NCBI RefSeq assembly: GCF_029910535.1
Contig: NZ_CP069362.1
Coordinates: 1,550,001-1,614,000 of the forward strand
From: Marinitoga aeolica
GTDB lineage: Bacteria; Thermotogota; Thermotogae; Petrotogales; Petrotogaceae
Reading direction: 5' to 3'
DNA length: 64,000 nucleotides
The translations under genes were made by a program, and so were the position numbers. The notes below the pieces were generated by a model. The model saw only the letters and a list, made by a program, of their open reading frames with translations. It was not told the DNA's origin and did no database searches. Position 1 is the stretch's first letter. Every line of letters begins with the position of its first letter. Positions 16,332 through 24,639 of this stretch are shown here, one piece after another.

Positions 16332-17738
16332 ATGAGAGTGGGAATAATATTTGAAGGGACATATCCATATGTTACTGGAGGAGTTTCAAGTTGGGGAAAT
16401 ACTTTGATAAAAAACATGAAAGATGTTGAATTTTGTATAATTCAGATTGGTGATGTACCAAAAATAAGAATACCCAAATATACCTTTTCTGAAAATGTAG
16501 TAGATTATTTTGAATATTTTTTATTTGCTAAATATAATTTTTCAAAAAAGCAAAAAATAACAAAAGATTTTGGTAAGAAATTACAGGATATTTTAAAATA
16601 TCCATTTGATGAGAAAGTTATGTCAGATAAATTATATAAACTTTTTCATGATTATTTTAATTATGATTTTACGAGTATTTTAAAATCAGAAATTTATTGG
16701 GAAGTTATGCTTGAGTTTTATAAAGCATATATACCGTATGAAAATTTTACCAATTATTTTTGGACGCTACAGTCGATGCTTTTGCCTTTTTTAAATTCAA
16801 TGACAGTAGATTTTCCAAAATGCGATATTTATCATACAATAACTACTGGTTATGCGGGTATATCTGCTATTATGAATGGAATAAAAAATAATACGCCTGT
16901 AATATTGACGGAGCATGGTATATACCATAGGGAAAGACAATTAGAAGTATTAAAAGCTGGATGGATAAAAGATGAATATAGATTGGCATGGATTAAGCTA
17001 TTTAATACAATTAGTTCTTTGGTATATAAAGGATCAAAAAAAATTACAACATTGTTTTCTAAAAATCAAATATTTGAAAAAGAATTATGTGACGATGAAT
17101 CTAAAATGTATGTAATACCAAATGGAATTGATTATGAAAAATTTTCAAAATTAGAATATAGAAAAGAAAAAGAACCTTATGTAGTTGGATTAGTTGGAAG
17201 AGTTGTTGAAATTAAGGATATAAAAACAGCAATTAAAGCTGCAAAAATGGTGAAAGAGAAAATACCGCATTTTAAATTGCTTATAATAGGGCCTACAGAT
17301 GAAGAACCAGAATATTATAAAGAATGTCAGGAAATGATAAATATATTCAGACTTGAGGATACAATAGAATTTACTGGAAAAGTAAATGTTTTGGAGTATT
17401 ATCCAAAACTAAACGTGTTGTTATTATCCAGCGTTAGTGAAGGGCAACCACTTGTGATTCTAGAAGCATTTGCAGTGGGGATTCCAGTGGTAACTACTGA
17501 TGTTGGAGCATGTTCAGAAATGATACATGGTTCAAAAGAAGATATTATAGGAGAAGCGGGAATAGTTGTAAAACCTAAAGATTTTGTTGGATTAGCAAAT
17601 GGTATGATAAAATTATATGAGGATGATGAGTTTAGATATAATGCATCAAAAATAGCTAAAATTCGTGTGGAAAAAAGATATAAACTTGAACAGATGATAA
17701 AAAATTATCGTGACTTGTATCTTTCGGTGGTGAAATAA
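16332..17738 (+). CDS. pelF: PelF-type glycosyltransferase (GT4)
   Basis: Cytosolic glycosyltransferase that polymerises the Pel polysaccharide from nucleotide sugars. The 468-residue protein begins IIFEGTYPYVTGGVSSW, the signature N-terminus of PelF, contains TEHGIYHRER, and has the GT4 EX7E motif EGQPLVILE (E370, E378) in the C-terminal Rossmann domain. ATG at 16332 has GGTG six bases upstream; a GTG at 16323 in the same frame is embedded in that site. Pairing with PelG directly downstream is diagnostic of Pel loci. Confidence 0.92.
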   Translation: MRVGIIFEGTYPYVTGGVSSWGNTLIKNMKDVEFCIIQIGDVPKIRIPKYTFSENVVDYFEYFLFAKYNFSKKQKITKDFGKKLQDILKYPFDEKVMSDKLYKLFHDYFNYDFTSILKSEIYWEVMLEFYKAYIPYENFTNYFWTLQSMLLPFLNSMTVDFPKCDIYHTITTGYAGISAIMNGIKNNTPVILTEHGIYHRERQLEVLKAGWIKDEYRLAWIKLFNTISSLVYKGSKKITTLFSKNQIFEKELCDDESKMYVIPNGIDYEKFSKLEYRKEKEPYVVGLVGRVVEIKDIKTAIKAAKMVKEKIPHFKLLIIGPTDEEPEYYKECQEMINIFRLEDTIEFTGKVNVLEYYPKLNVLLLSSVSEGQPLVILEAFAVGIPVVTTDVGACSEMIHGSKEDIIGEAGIVVKPKDFVGLANGMIKLYEDDEFRYNASKIAKIRVEKRYKLEQMIKNYRDLYLSVVK

Positions 17739-17739
17739 A

Positions 17740-19158
17740 TTGGCTGGAGTTGGTTTTAGATTAAATAAAATGTTCCATAAAGGTGGTGTATCTACAGATT
17801 TATTAGCTATTGCCTATTCTGTGGTGGTTTCATCTGGCCCATGGATAATTACAACGATCTCTTTATGGATAATATTAAATTTTTTTAAAATTACAAATCT
17901 TTATTTTAATATAGCTATAGTATATTCTTTTGTATTTTCTATAATAATTTCAGGATTATTTATTATGTTTGAATCAAGGCGAATCTCTGATCTGATTTAT
18001 ATGAAACAGTATAAAAAAATTATACCAGAAGTGATGGGAATGCTGGTATATGCTATTTTATTTACAATTCTATTTTTACTTGTGTTTTTTCTATTCAACA
18101 AACATGAATTATGGTTTGTTTTATCCTTTGCCTATTTGTTCATTTCTTTATTAACATTGTGGATAATTTCTATAGCTTCTGTTTCTACAGATGCAGTAAA
18201 TTGGTATATAATGGCATATTTGATTATGGGGTTTTTCTCTATAATACTTTCTAATTATTTTGGATCTGAGAATAATCCATTGGGATATATTTTGGGATAT
18301 GCGTTTGGGGTTAATATTGGGACGTTCGTTCATTATATGATAACTTTAATTTATTTTGGAACTGAAATGAATATAACTTTCGAATGGATGAAAGAGATAA
18401 AGAAGTATTGGCAAAATATTTTTATAGGATTTACATATTATTTGGCATTGTGGATTGATGATTTTATCACATGGCATTCTAAGAATTTTGGAGAAATTCC
18501 ATTAAAAGGTTTTCATTTTTCTTTTATTTATGATAGTCCGATGTTCTTAGCTTACCTGACAATAATTCCTACAGCTACAATGTTTATACTGGTTTTGGAA
18601 ACAAGATTTTATAAAACATATAAATTATTTTATGATTCACTTATAGAAGGTTATAACTATTCCGAAATTCTTATTAGACAAAAAAATATGGAAAAGGAAT
18701 TAAAATTCGATATAAATTTAACAGTAAGAGTTCAGATAATTATTACCCTTATATTATTTTTTTTGAATGAAATGAATTTATTACCTTTTGTGTCAGAAAT
18801 GTTTAAACCAGTTTTAAGACTTGGATTGATTGGTGCTATGATGAATTCGTTTTACTTAATGATTATGTTGTTACTTTTATATTTTGATTTTAGAAATATA
18901 GCTTTATATTTGAATATAGGCGTTTTTTTGATAAATTTTCTTTTAAGTATAATATTTATTAATAAATTTGGGTATTATACATTAGGAGCAAGTTATTCCT
19001 TTGCATTTGCAATAGGGACTTTTATAGGCTATAAAATATTAATTAAAAATGTTCAAAACTTAATTAAAATAGAATATTATAGACAAAAATTAGCAGTTGA
19101 AGAAGGTTTTTACATTAAATATAGTGATATAAAAAAAATAATGGGGGAAGAGAGATGA
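17740..19158 (+). CDS. pelG: PelG-type membrane transporter of the Pel synthase
   Basis: A 472-residue polytopic membrane protein with about 12 helices. The N-terminus MAGVGFRLNKMF and SSGPWIITTIS are typical of PelG, the MATE/MOP-like partner that with PelD, PelE and PelF forms the inner-membrane synthase complex. The start is TTG one base after the pelF stop, with GGTGGTGA upstream. Its end overlaps the next gene by four bases (ATGA). Identity is strong because of sequence and neighbour. Confidence 0.92.
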   Translation: MAGVGFRLNKMFHKGGVSTDLLAIAYSVVVSSGPWIITTISLWIILNFFKITNLYFNIAIVYSFVFSIIISGLFIMFESRRISDLIYMKQYKKIIPEVMGMLVYAILFTILFLLVFFLFNKHELWFVLSFAYLFISLLTLWIISIASVSTDAVNWYIMAYLIMGFFSIILSNYFGSENNPLGYILGYAFGVNIGTFVHYMITLIYFGTEMNITFEWMKEIKKYWQNIFIGFTYYLALWIDDFITWHSKNFGEIPLKGFHFSFIYDSPMFLAYLTIIPTATMFILVLETRFYKTYKLFYDSLIEGYNYSEILIRQKNMEKELKFDINLTVRVQIIITLILFFLNEMNLLPFVSEMFKPVLRLGLIGAMMNSFYLMIMLLLLYFDFRNIALYLNIGVFLINFLLSIIFINKFGYYTLGASYSFAFAIGTFIGYKILIKNVQNLIKIEYYRQKLAVEEGFYIKYSDIKKIMGEER

Positions 19159-21461
19159 AAAAAAATATTTTGATTTTCTTGATATTTCTTATGACAATAA
19201 CTTTATTTGGGCAAAAGGATTTATTATTATTGTATAAAAAATCAGAACAATATGGAGAATTTATGTTTAAATACCATATAATACCTATTTTAGAAAAATA
19301 TCATATAAATTATGAACTAAAAAATATAGAAGATATGAACTATTATAGGATTGATAATAGTAAATATTTTGGTGTTATTACATGGTATTATTCTCCAAAT
19401 TTAAAAAATTCACATTTATATTTAAGGCAATTATCGAGTTTTGTAGAAAATGGTGGTTTTTTCTTTTTCTTTAATAATTTAGGTGTAACATCAGACATTA
19501 GAGAAATAAATAATTTATTAAATAAAATCGGAATTCATTATATGTATGGATATCGTGAATTAAAAAATTACACAGTTAATTATAAAAAAGAGTATTTTTT
19601 AACTAGTCCACCAACTTCATTAAAAGAACCTGTTGAAAGATATGTTGTTTTTGGTAATAATGATGAAATTTTATTATCCTATAAAGCAAATAATAACATG
19701 GAATATCCTATGATAATATTATCAAAAAATGGTGGTGGTGCAATATTTGGAAGTTTTATAAATGAGAAAGGTGATATTATTTTAAATATTGAGAAAATAA
19801 TATCAAGTTTAATTAATCAAAAAGTTGGTATTGAGGATAAGGTTTTAATTATAAAAACAAAGTTTGATAATATGCAATATTTAAAATCACAGCAAGAATT
19901 GTATAAAATATTTGAATATGCAAAGATAAATTATGAATCTATTAATGTAAATGAATTTTATAACCTGTCTTTAATAGATTTAATCCCATATAAATATATT
20001 ATATGGGATACAGATGCCGAATATGTTGAAACTCGAACAATAAAAAATTTTATTGAAAATGGAGGAACTTTTATATTTACAACACTCCTTTCCAATACAC
20101 CATGGAAAGAAGGAATAAAAAATGAATCTATTAGTATATCTAAAATAATATTTGTAAAAGATTTATTTCCTATTGGGAATATGAAAAATGGAGAAAGCAT
20201 CATTGAAAGATATTTTAATATCTCTTTTAATATAGACCTTTCTAAGGAAAATATAGTTTTAGCTTATTTAGGTGGTAATGATATAAAAGTTCCAGCAATA
20301 TGGTATAAAAAAGTAGATTCTGGATATATGGGGTATATATATCCGGGAATTATTGTGAAAGAATTAAGAGGGTTAATTTTACAATCAATTTTAGAAATGC
20401 AGGATGTTTCAATTGCTGGTATATTAAATTCATTCATTTTTTATATAGATGATTTTCCTTTACCTTCATATAATGTAAAAAAAGCAAAAGTTGATAATAA
20501 AATGATTACAGATGATGAATATTATTACAATATATGGTGGCCATCTATAAAAGTATTTGCTGAAGAATATAATATAAAATATACGTTTGTTACGCCATTG
20601 AGTTATAATGGTTCAAGTACTCCGCCTTTTGAATTTACAGAGTTTTTTGTCAGTAAGAACAATAATCCTTATAAAGCTATGAGGGAAATTGATAAATCCG
20701 ATTTTGAGCTTGGACTTCATGGGTATAATCATAATTCCTTAACTAAGGATAGATGGGCCAATCCTGAAAATATTATATCAAGTTTGAATGCGGCGAAAAG
20801 ATTTATAAGTGAAATACTTGGGCACCCTGTAGTTATAAGCAGTTATGTGGCACCAAACAATATTATAGATGAATTTGGAGCAAAAAATTTATTAAAAGCA
20901 ATACCAACAATAAAAACAATAGGTACATCATATGAAGGGAAAAATGAATTTTCTGAATATAGAATCACAAATAATTTTGTGGTGGTTATTCCACGATCGA
21001 CATATGGTTATTATCCTTTAAAAAGAATATATTTATCAACTATAAATACCTTGGCGAATTTTGGAACATTTCAACATTTTATACATCCAGATGATTTATT
21101 TGCAACAGATAGAAATCCTGAGAATAGATCATGGGATGAAATGTATAATAATTTGAGAACATTTTATGATACAATAAAACAGAAGTTCCCATGGTTAAGA
21201 AATCAAACGGCTTCTGAAGCGTATCCATATTTTTTTGATTATTTAATTCAGACTGTAAAATATTATTGGAAAAATAACGGATTAAATGTGATATTACCTG
21301 ATTCAACTATATTTCCAAAATATTTTATGATAAAATCAAAAAAGATAATAAAAAAAGTTAATGGTGGAAAAATAGTTAAATACTATAGAGAAAATAGATT
21401 ATATATAATTGAAATGAATAAAAGCATTATGCACATTGATTTTATGGATGTGAGAAAATGA
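19155..21461 (+). CDS. Secreted PelA-like DUF2194 polysaccharide deacetylase
   Basis: A 768-residue protein with a signal peptide (MKKNILIFLIFLMTITLFGQ). The first 400 residues hold two similar alpha/beta modules with ENGG(F/T)F motifs, like the amidotransferase-like part of DUF2194 proteins. The deacetylase domain follows: the acidic pair in YIDDFPLP (D432, D433), the metal-binding HxxxH in LGLHGYNHNS (H522, H526) and a late FQHFIHPDD. In Pel systems deacetylation of the N-acetylgalactosamine-rich polymer is needed for its function; PelA carries such a domain. Here the glycosidase domain of PelA is absent but a GH114 protein is encoded at 23710-24639. The gene overlaps pelG and the next gene by ATGA. 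Confidence 0.8.
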   Translation: MKKNILIFLIFLMTITLFGQKDLLLLYKKSEQYGEFMFKYHIIPILEKYHINYELKNIEDMNYYRIDNSKYFGVITWYYSPNLKNSHLYLRQLSSFVENGGFFFFFNNLGVTSDIREINNLLNKIGIHYMYGYRELKNYTVNYKKEYFLTSPPTSLKEPVERYVVFGNNDEILLSYKANNNMEYPMIILSKNGGGAIFGSFINEKGDIILNIEKIISSLINQKVGIEDKVLIIKTKFDNMQYLKSQQELYKIFEYAKINYESINVNEFYNLSLIDLIPYKYIIWDTDAEYVETRTIKNFIENGGTFIFTTLLSNTPWKEGIKNESISISKIIFVKDLFPIGNMKNGESIIERYFNISFNIDLSKENIVLAYLGGNDIKVPAIWYKKVDSGYMGYIYPGIIVKELRGLILQSILEMQDVSIAGILNSFIFYIDDFPLPSYNVKKAKVDNKMITDDEYYYNIWWPSIKVFAEEYNIKYTFVTPLSYNGSSTPPFEFTEFFVSKNNNPYKAMREIDKSDFELGLHGYNHNSLTKDRWANPENIISSLNAAKRFISEILGHPVVISSYVAPNNIIDEFGAKNLLKAIPTIKTIGTSYEGKNEFSEYRITNNFVVVIPRSTYGYYPLKRIYLSTINTLANFGTFQHFIHPDDLFATDRNPENRSWDEMYNNLRTFYDTIKQKFPWLRNQTASEAYPYFFDYLIQTVKYYWKNNGLNVILPDSTIFPKYFMIKSKKIIKKVNGGKIVKYYRENRLYIIEMNKSIMHIDFMDVRK

Positions 21462-22003
21462 AAGATGGGATAAGGAAAAAGATATTAGAAAAAAGATTAA
21501 ATTTGGAGGAAAAGTTGTATAATGAATATAATTTTTTAATTATAAATAAAGTTTTTAATTTTATTAAAGATTTTGAATTCCAAAGCATAGCTATGTATTA
21601 TCCATTTAGAAAAGAAGTAAATCTTTTGAATTTGGTTGAATTATTGAAAAACAGAGATATATTATTTCCAAAAATAAAAGGTAAAAGTATGCAATTTATA
21701 AAAGTTAGAAATTTTGATGAATTTAAAAAAGGAAAATTTGGTATAATGGAACCAATAGGTGAATATTATGATAAAGAAATAGATATATTTTTGGTACCTG
21801 GAGTAGCTTTTGATAAAAAACTATATAGGTTGGGGTATGGTGGAGGATATTATGATAGATATTTTTCAAATCATAAAAAAGGTTTTTTAATAGGAGTGGC
21901 TTTTGATTTTCAAATTTTAAACGAACTTCCAATTTTTGAACATGACATAAAAATGGATGTTATAATTACAGAAAAAAGAATTTTGAAGGGTGAAAAAATA
22001 TGA
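21458..22003 (+). CDS. 5-formyltetrahydrofolate cyclo-ligase family protein
   Basis: A 181-residue protein of the cyclo-ligase family, which converts 5-formyl-THF to 5,10-methenyl-THF with ATP. Visible motifs are the basic N-terminus IRKKILEKR, LVPGVAFD, the phosphate loop YGGGYYDRYF near residue 130 and the C-terminal DVIITEKRIL. Length is normal. It overlaps the deacetylase gene and the next gene by four bases, so it is translationally coupled although its folate role has no clear link to exopolysaccharide. Confidence 0.92.
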   Translation: MKDGIRKKILEKRLNLEEKLYNEYNFLIINKVFNFIKDFEFQSIAMYYPFRKEVNLLNLVELLKNRDILFPKIKGKSMQFIKVRNFDEFKKGKFGIMEPIGEYYDKEIDIFLVPGVAFDKKLYRLGYGGGYYDRYFSNHKKGFLIGVAFDFQILNELPIFEHDIKMDVIITEKRILKGEKI

Positions 22004-22782
22004 AAATAGGATTAGTTCAATTTAGGCCAGAACTTTTTCAAGTAAAAGAAAACGTTGAAAAAGGAATAAAATTAATAGAGAATAAAGATGCAGAATTATT
22101 TGTTTTCCCTGAATTAGCTTTTACAGGATATACTTTTAATACAAAGAATGAAGTTGAATGGGTTTCCGAAGACAAAAATGGTTTTTCGGTGAAAATGTTC
22201 AAAGATTTTGCAATTTCTAAGAAAACCAATATTGTTTTTGGATTTGTTGAAAAGTATGAAAATAAATATTATAATTCTTCTATACTTATTAAATATGATG
22301 GAAGCTATAAAATATATAGAAAAACACATTTGTTTTATGAAGAAAAATTATTTTTTGAGAAAGGAGATACCGGTTTTTGGGTTGAAGATGTTAATGGTGT
22401 TAAGATTGGTTTAGCTATTTGTTTTGATTGGTTTTTTCCGGAATCATTTAGAACGCTTGCATTAAAAGGAGCACAAATTATTGCACATAGTGCAAATTTG
22501 GTAATGCCTTATTGCCAGGAAGCAAATAAAATACGATCTCTTGAAAACAAAGTATTTATAGTAACCTCAAATAGATGGGGAGAAGAGGTAAATCTCTTAA
22601 ACTCAAATATCTTTACAGGTATGAGTCAGATTACCAATCCGAAAGGTGAGGTAATTATAAGATTTCCTCAAAAAGGGGATAAAGTAAAAGTTGTTGATAT
22701 AAATCCCGATGAAGCTCTTAATAAAAATATTAATAAATATAATAATATATTTGAAGATAGAATAGAAAAATTTTATAAATAG
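22000..22782 (+). CDS. Carbon-nitrogen hydrolase (nitrilase superfamily)
   Basis: A 260-residue nitrilase-fold amidase. The catalytic triad is visible: Glu38 in FPELAFTGY, Lys108 in RKTHLF and Cys141 in AICFDWFFPE. Members cleave amide C-N bonds; omega-amidases and deaminated-glutathione amidases have this size. The substrate cannot be chosen from sequence. It overlaps the cyclo-ligase gene and is followed after 11 bases by the sugar kinase. Confidence 0.9.
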   Translation: MKIGLVQFRPELFQVKENVEKGIKLIENKDAELFVFPELAFTGYTFNTKNEVEWVSEDKNGFSVKMFKDFAISKKTNIVFGFVEKYENKYYNSSILIKYDGSYKIYRKTHLFYEEKLFFEKGDTGFWVEDVNGVKIGLAICFDWFFPESFRTLALKGAQIIAHSANLVMPYCQEANKIRSLENKVFIVTSNRWGEEVNLLNSNIFTGMSQITNPKGEVIIRFPQKGDKVKVVDINPDEALNKNINKYNNIFEDRIEKFYK

Positions 22783-22793
22783 GAGAGGAGAGA

Positions 22794-23699
22794 ATGTTTT
22801 TATCAATAGGAGAAGTATTAATAGACATGATAACAGAATCTGATTCATTATATAATGCAACCGTTTTCCAAAAATTTTTTGGCGGGTCACCAGCAAATAT
22901 TGCTATAAATGTGGCTAGGCAAGGAATTGAAAGCCATTTGTTATCAACTATAGGAAAAGATCCTTTTGGCAAGTTTATAGAAGATTTCTTATTAAAGAAT
23001 AATGTAAAAATAGACTATTTAGTGGAAAGAGAAGATATATATACTGATATTGTTTTTGTCAATAAATCAAAAAAAACACCTGAATTTAAGGCTTATAGAA
23101 ATGCATCATTAAAATTAGAAATTCCTGATAATTTAGATCTGGAAAAAATTAGAATTATCCATATATCATCATGGGCAGTATCTGAAACGAAACAATTTGA
23201 AAAGATATATGAATTGGTAAAAGAAGCAAAGAAAAAAAATATTTTAATAGGATTTGATCCAAATTATAGAAAAATATTATGGAATAATAAATATAGCATA
23301 ATTGATGTTTTAAAAGTGTTAGGGCCTTATATAGATATATCTAAACCATCATTTGATGATGCAGAAAATATTTTTGGAAAAGACACTATTAAAAATTATA
23401 TAAAATATTTTGAAGAAAATGGAATAAAGAATATTATATTTACACTAGGGAAAGATGGTGCTTTGATACATAATAAAAAATATGAAGAAAATATTCCAAC
23501 TTTTGCTACAAAAGTTATTGATGTAACAGGTGCTGGGGATGCTGTTTGGTCTGGAATATATACAGGATTGTTGAATGATCTTAATATTATTGAATCAACA
23601 AAATTAGGACTGGCTTTTGCAGCGGAAAAATTAAAATATATTGGTGCAATTACACCTATCGAACATTGGGAAATATTAAAAGATAAATATGAAATATAA
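22794..23699 (+). CDS. PfkB-family carbohydrate kinase, fructokinase-like
   Basis: A 301-residue ribokinase-fold kinase. It has the N-terminal GEVLIDM, the sugar-binding GGSPANIA near residue 28 and the catalytic anion hole DVTGAGDAVW (base D249). Together with the sucrose-phosphate-synthase-like gene two genes downstream, phosphorylation of fructose or another ketose is likely. The start has GGAGAGGAG upstream. It overlaps or abuts the GH114 gene. Family sure, substrate inferred. Confidence 0.88.
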   Translation: MFLSIGEVLIDMITESDSLYNATVFQKFFGGSPANIAINVARQGIESHLLSTIGKDPFGKFIEDFLLKNNVKIDYLVEREDIYTDIVFVNKSKKTPEFKAYRNASLKLEIPDNLDLEKIRIIHISSWAVSETKQFEKIYELVKEAKKKNILIGFDPNYRKILWNNKYSIIDVLKVLGPYIDISKPSFDDAENIFGKDTIKNYIKYFEENGIKNIIFTLGKDGALIHNKKYEENIPTFATKVIDVTGAGDAVWSGIYTGLLNDLNIIESTKLGLAFAAEKLKYIGAITPIEHWEILKDKYEI

Positions 23700-23709
23700 G
23701 GTGAAAATT

Positions 23710-24639
23710 ATGTCAAAAGAATTAATTATTATAACATCAGTATTTATATTACTTATATCTTTCTTTTTTATACCTAAAAAGGAAATTATTGAAGTTCCTA
23801 TGATCTATCAAATAAATGGCCCTAATATTGATAATATAATTAGCAATTATAAACCCAAATTTGCAATTTTAGATTATTCTAAAGATGGAACAGAGGAAAA
23901 AAAATTTACGCATGATGAAATAAATAAATTAAAAAATATGGATATAATTCCTTTAGCATATTTAAGTATAGGCGAAGCTGAAGATTATAGATATTATTGG
24001 AAAGATTCATGGAATGAAAATCCACCATCATGGCTAGATGGTGAAAATCCCAGGTGGCCTGGAAATTATAAAGTGAAATATTGGTATAATGAATGGAAAA
24101 ATGTAATTTTTGATTATTTAGATAAGATTATTGATCAAGGATTTATGGGAGTATATTTAGATTTGATTGATTCTTATAAATTCTGGGCAGAAAATGGATA
24201 TGATATTGAATCAACAGCTTCTGAAATGATTAAGTTTGTAATTGAAATTGCTGAATATGCTAGAAAAAAGAATCCTGTATTTTTAGTAATTCCTCAAAAT
24301 GCAGAAGATATTTTAAAATATGATAAGAATAATCAATATTTATATTCCATATCAGGTATAGGAGTAGAAAGTTTGTTTTATAAAAAAACTAGAAAACGTT
24401 CTGAAAAATATGTAAATAACAGACTTAAATACATATTAAAAATTAAAAATGTTGGAAAGTTTGTGCTTGTTACTGATTATGTGTATGATCAAAAAAATCC
24501 CAGCGAAAAGATAATTCTTGACTTTATAAATTTATGTGAGAAATATGGTTTTTATGGTTATCCCGCGAATGTAAACCAAAAATTAAATGATATATCTGGT
24601 GCATTAAAATATTATAAAGTAAAAGAGGTGAAAAAATGA
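23710..24639 (+). CDS. GH114-type (TM1410-like) glycosidase, membrane-anchored or secreted
   Basis: A 309-residue protein with an N-terminal hydrophobic anchor (residues 5-21) and a TIM-barrel of the TM1410/GH114 family. Family motifs are YLSIGEAEDYRYYW (E89) and GVYLDLIDSYKFW (D151, D154), which hold the likely acidic catalytic residues. Characterised GH114 enzymes cleave alpha-1,4-galactosamine polymers, the chemistry also of the related hydrolase domain in PelA. Its place in the Pel-like operon suggests trimming or release of the polymer (inference). ATG at 23710 has AAGGTG six bases upstream. Its stop overlaps the next ATG. Confidence 0.85.
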   Translation: MSKELIIITSVFILLISFFFIPKKEIIEVPMIYQINGPNIDNIISNYKPKFAILDYSKDGTEEKKFTHDEINKLKNMDIIPLAYLSIGEAEDYRYYWKDSWNENPPSWLDGENPRWPGNYKVKYWYNEWKNVIFDYLDKIIDQGFMGVYLDLIDSYKFWAENGYDIESTASEMIKFVIEIAEYARKKNPVFLVIPQNAEDILKYDKNNQYLYSISGIGVESLFYKKTRKRSEKYVNNRLKYILKIKNVGKFVLVTDYVYDQKNPSEKIILDFINLCEKYGFYGYPANVNQKLNDISGALKYYKVKEVKK

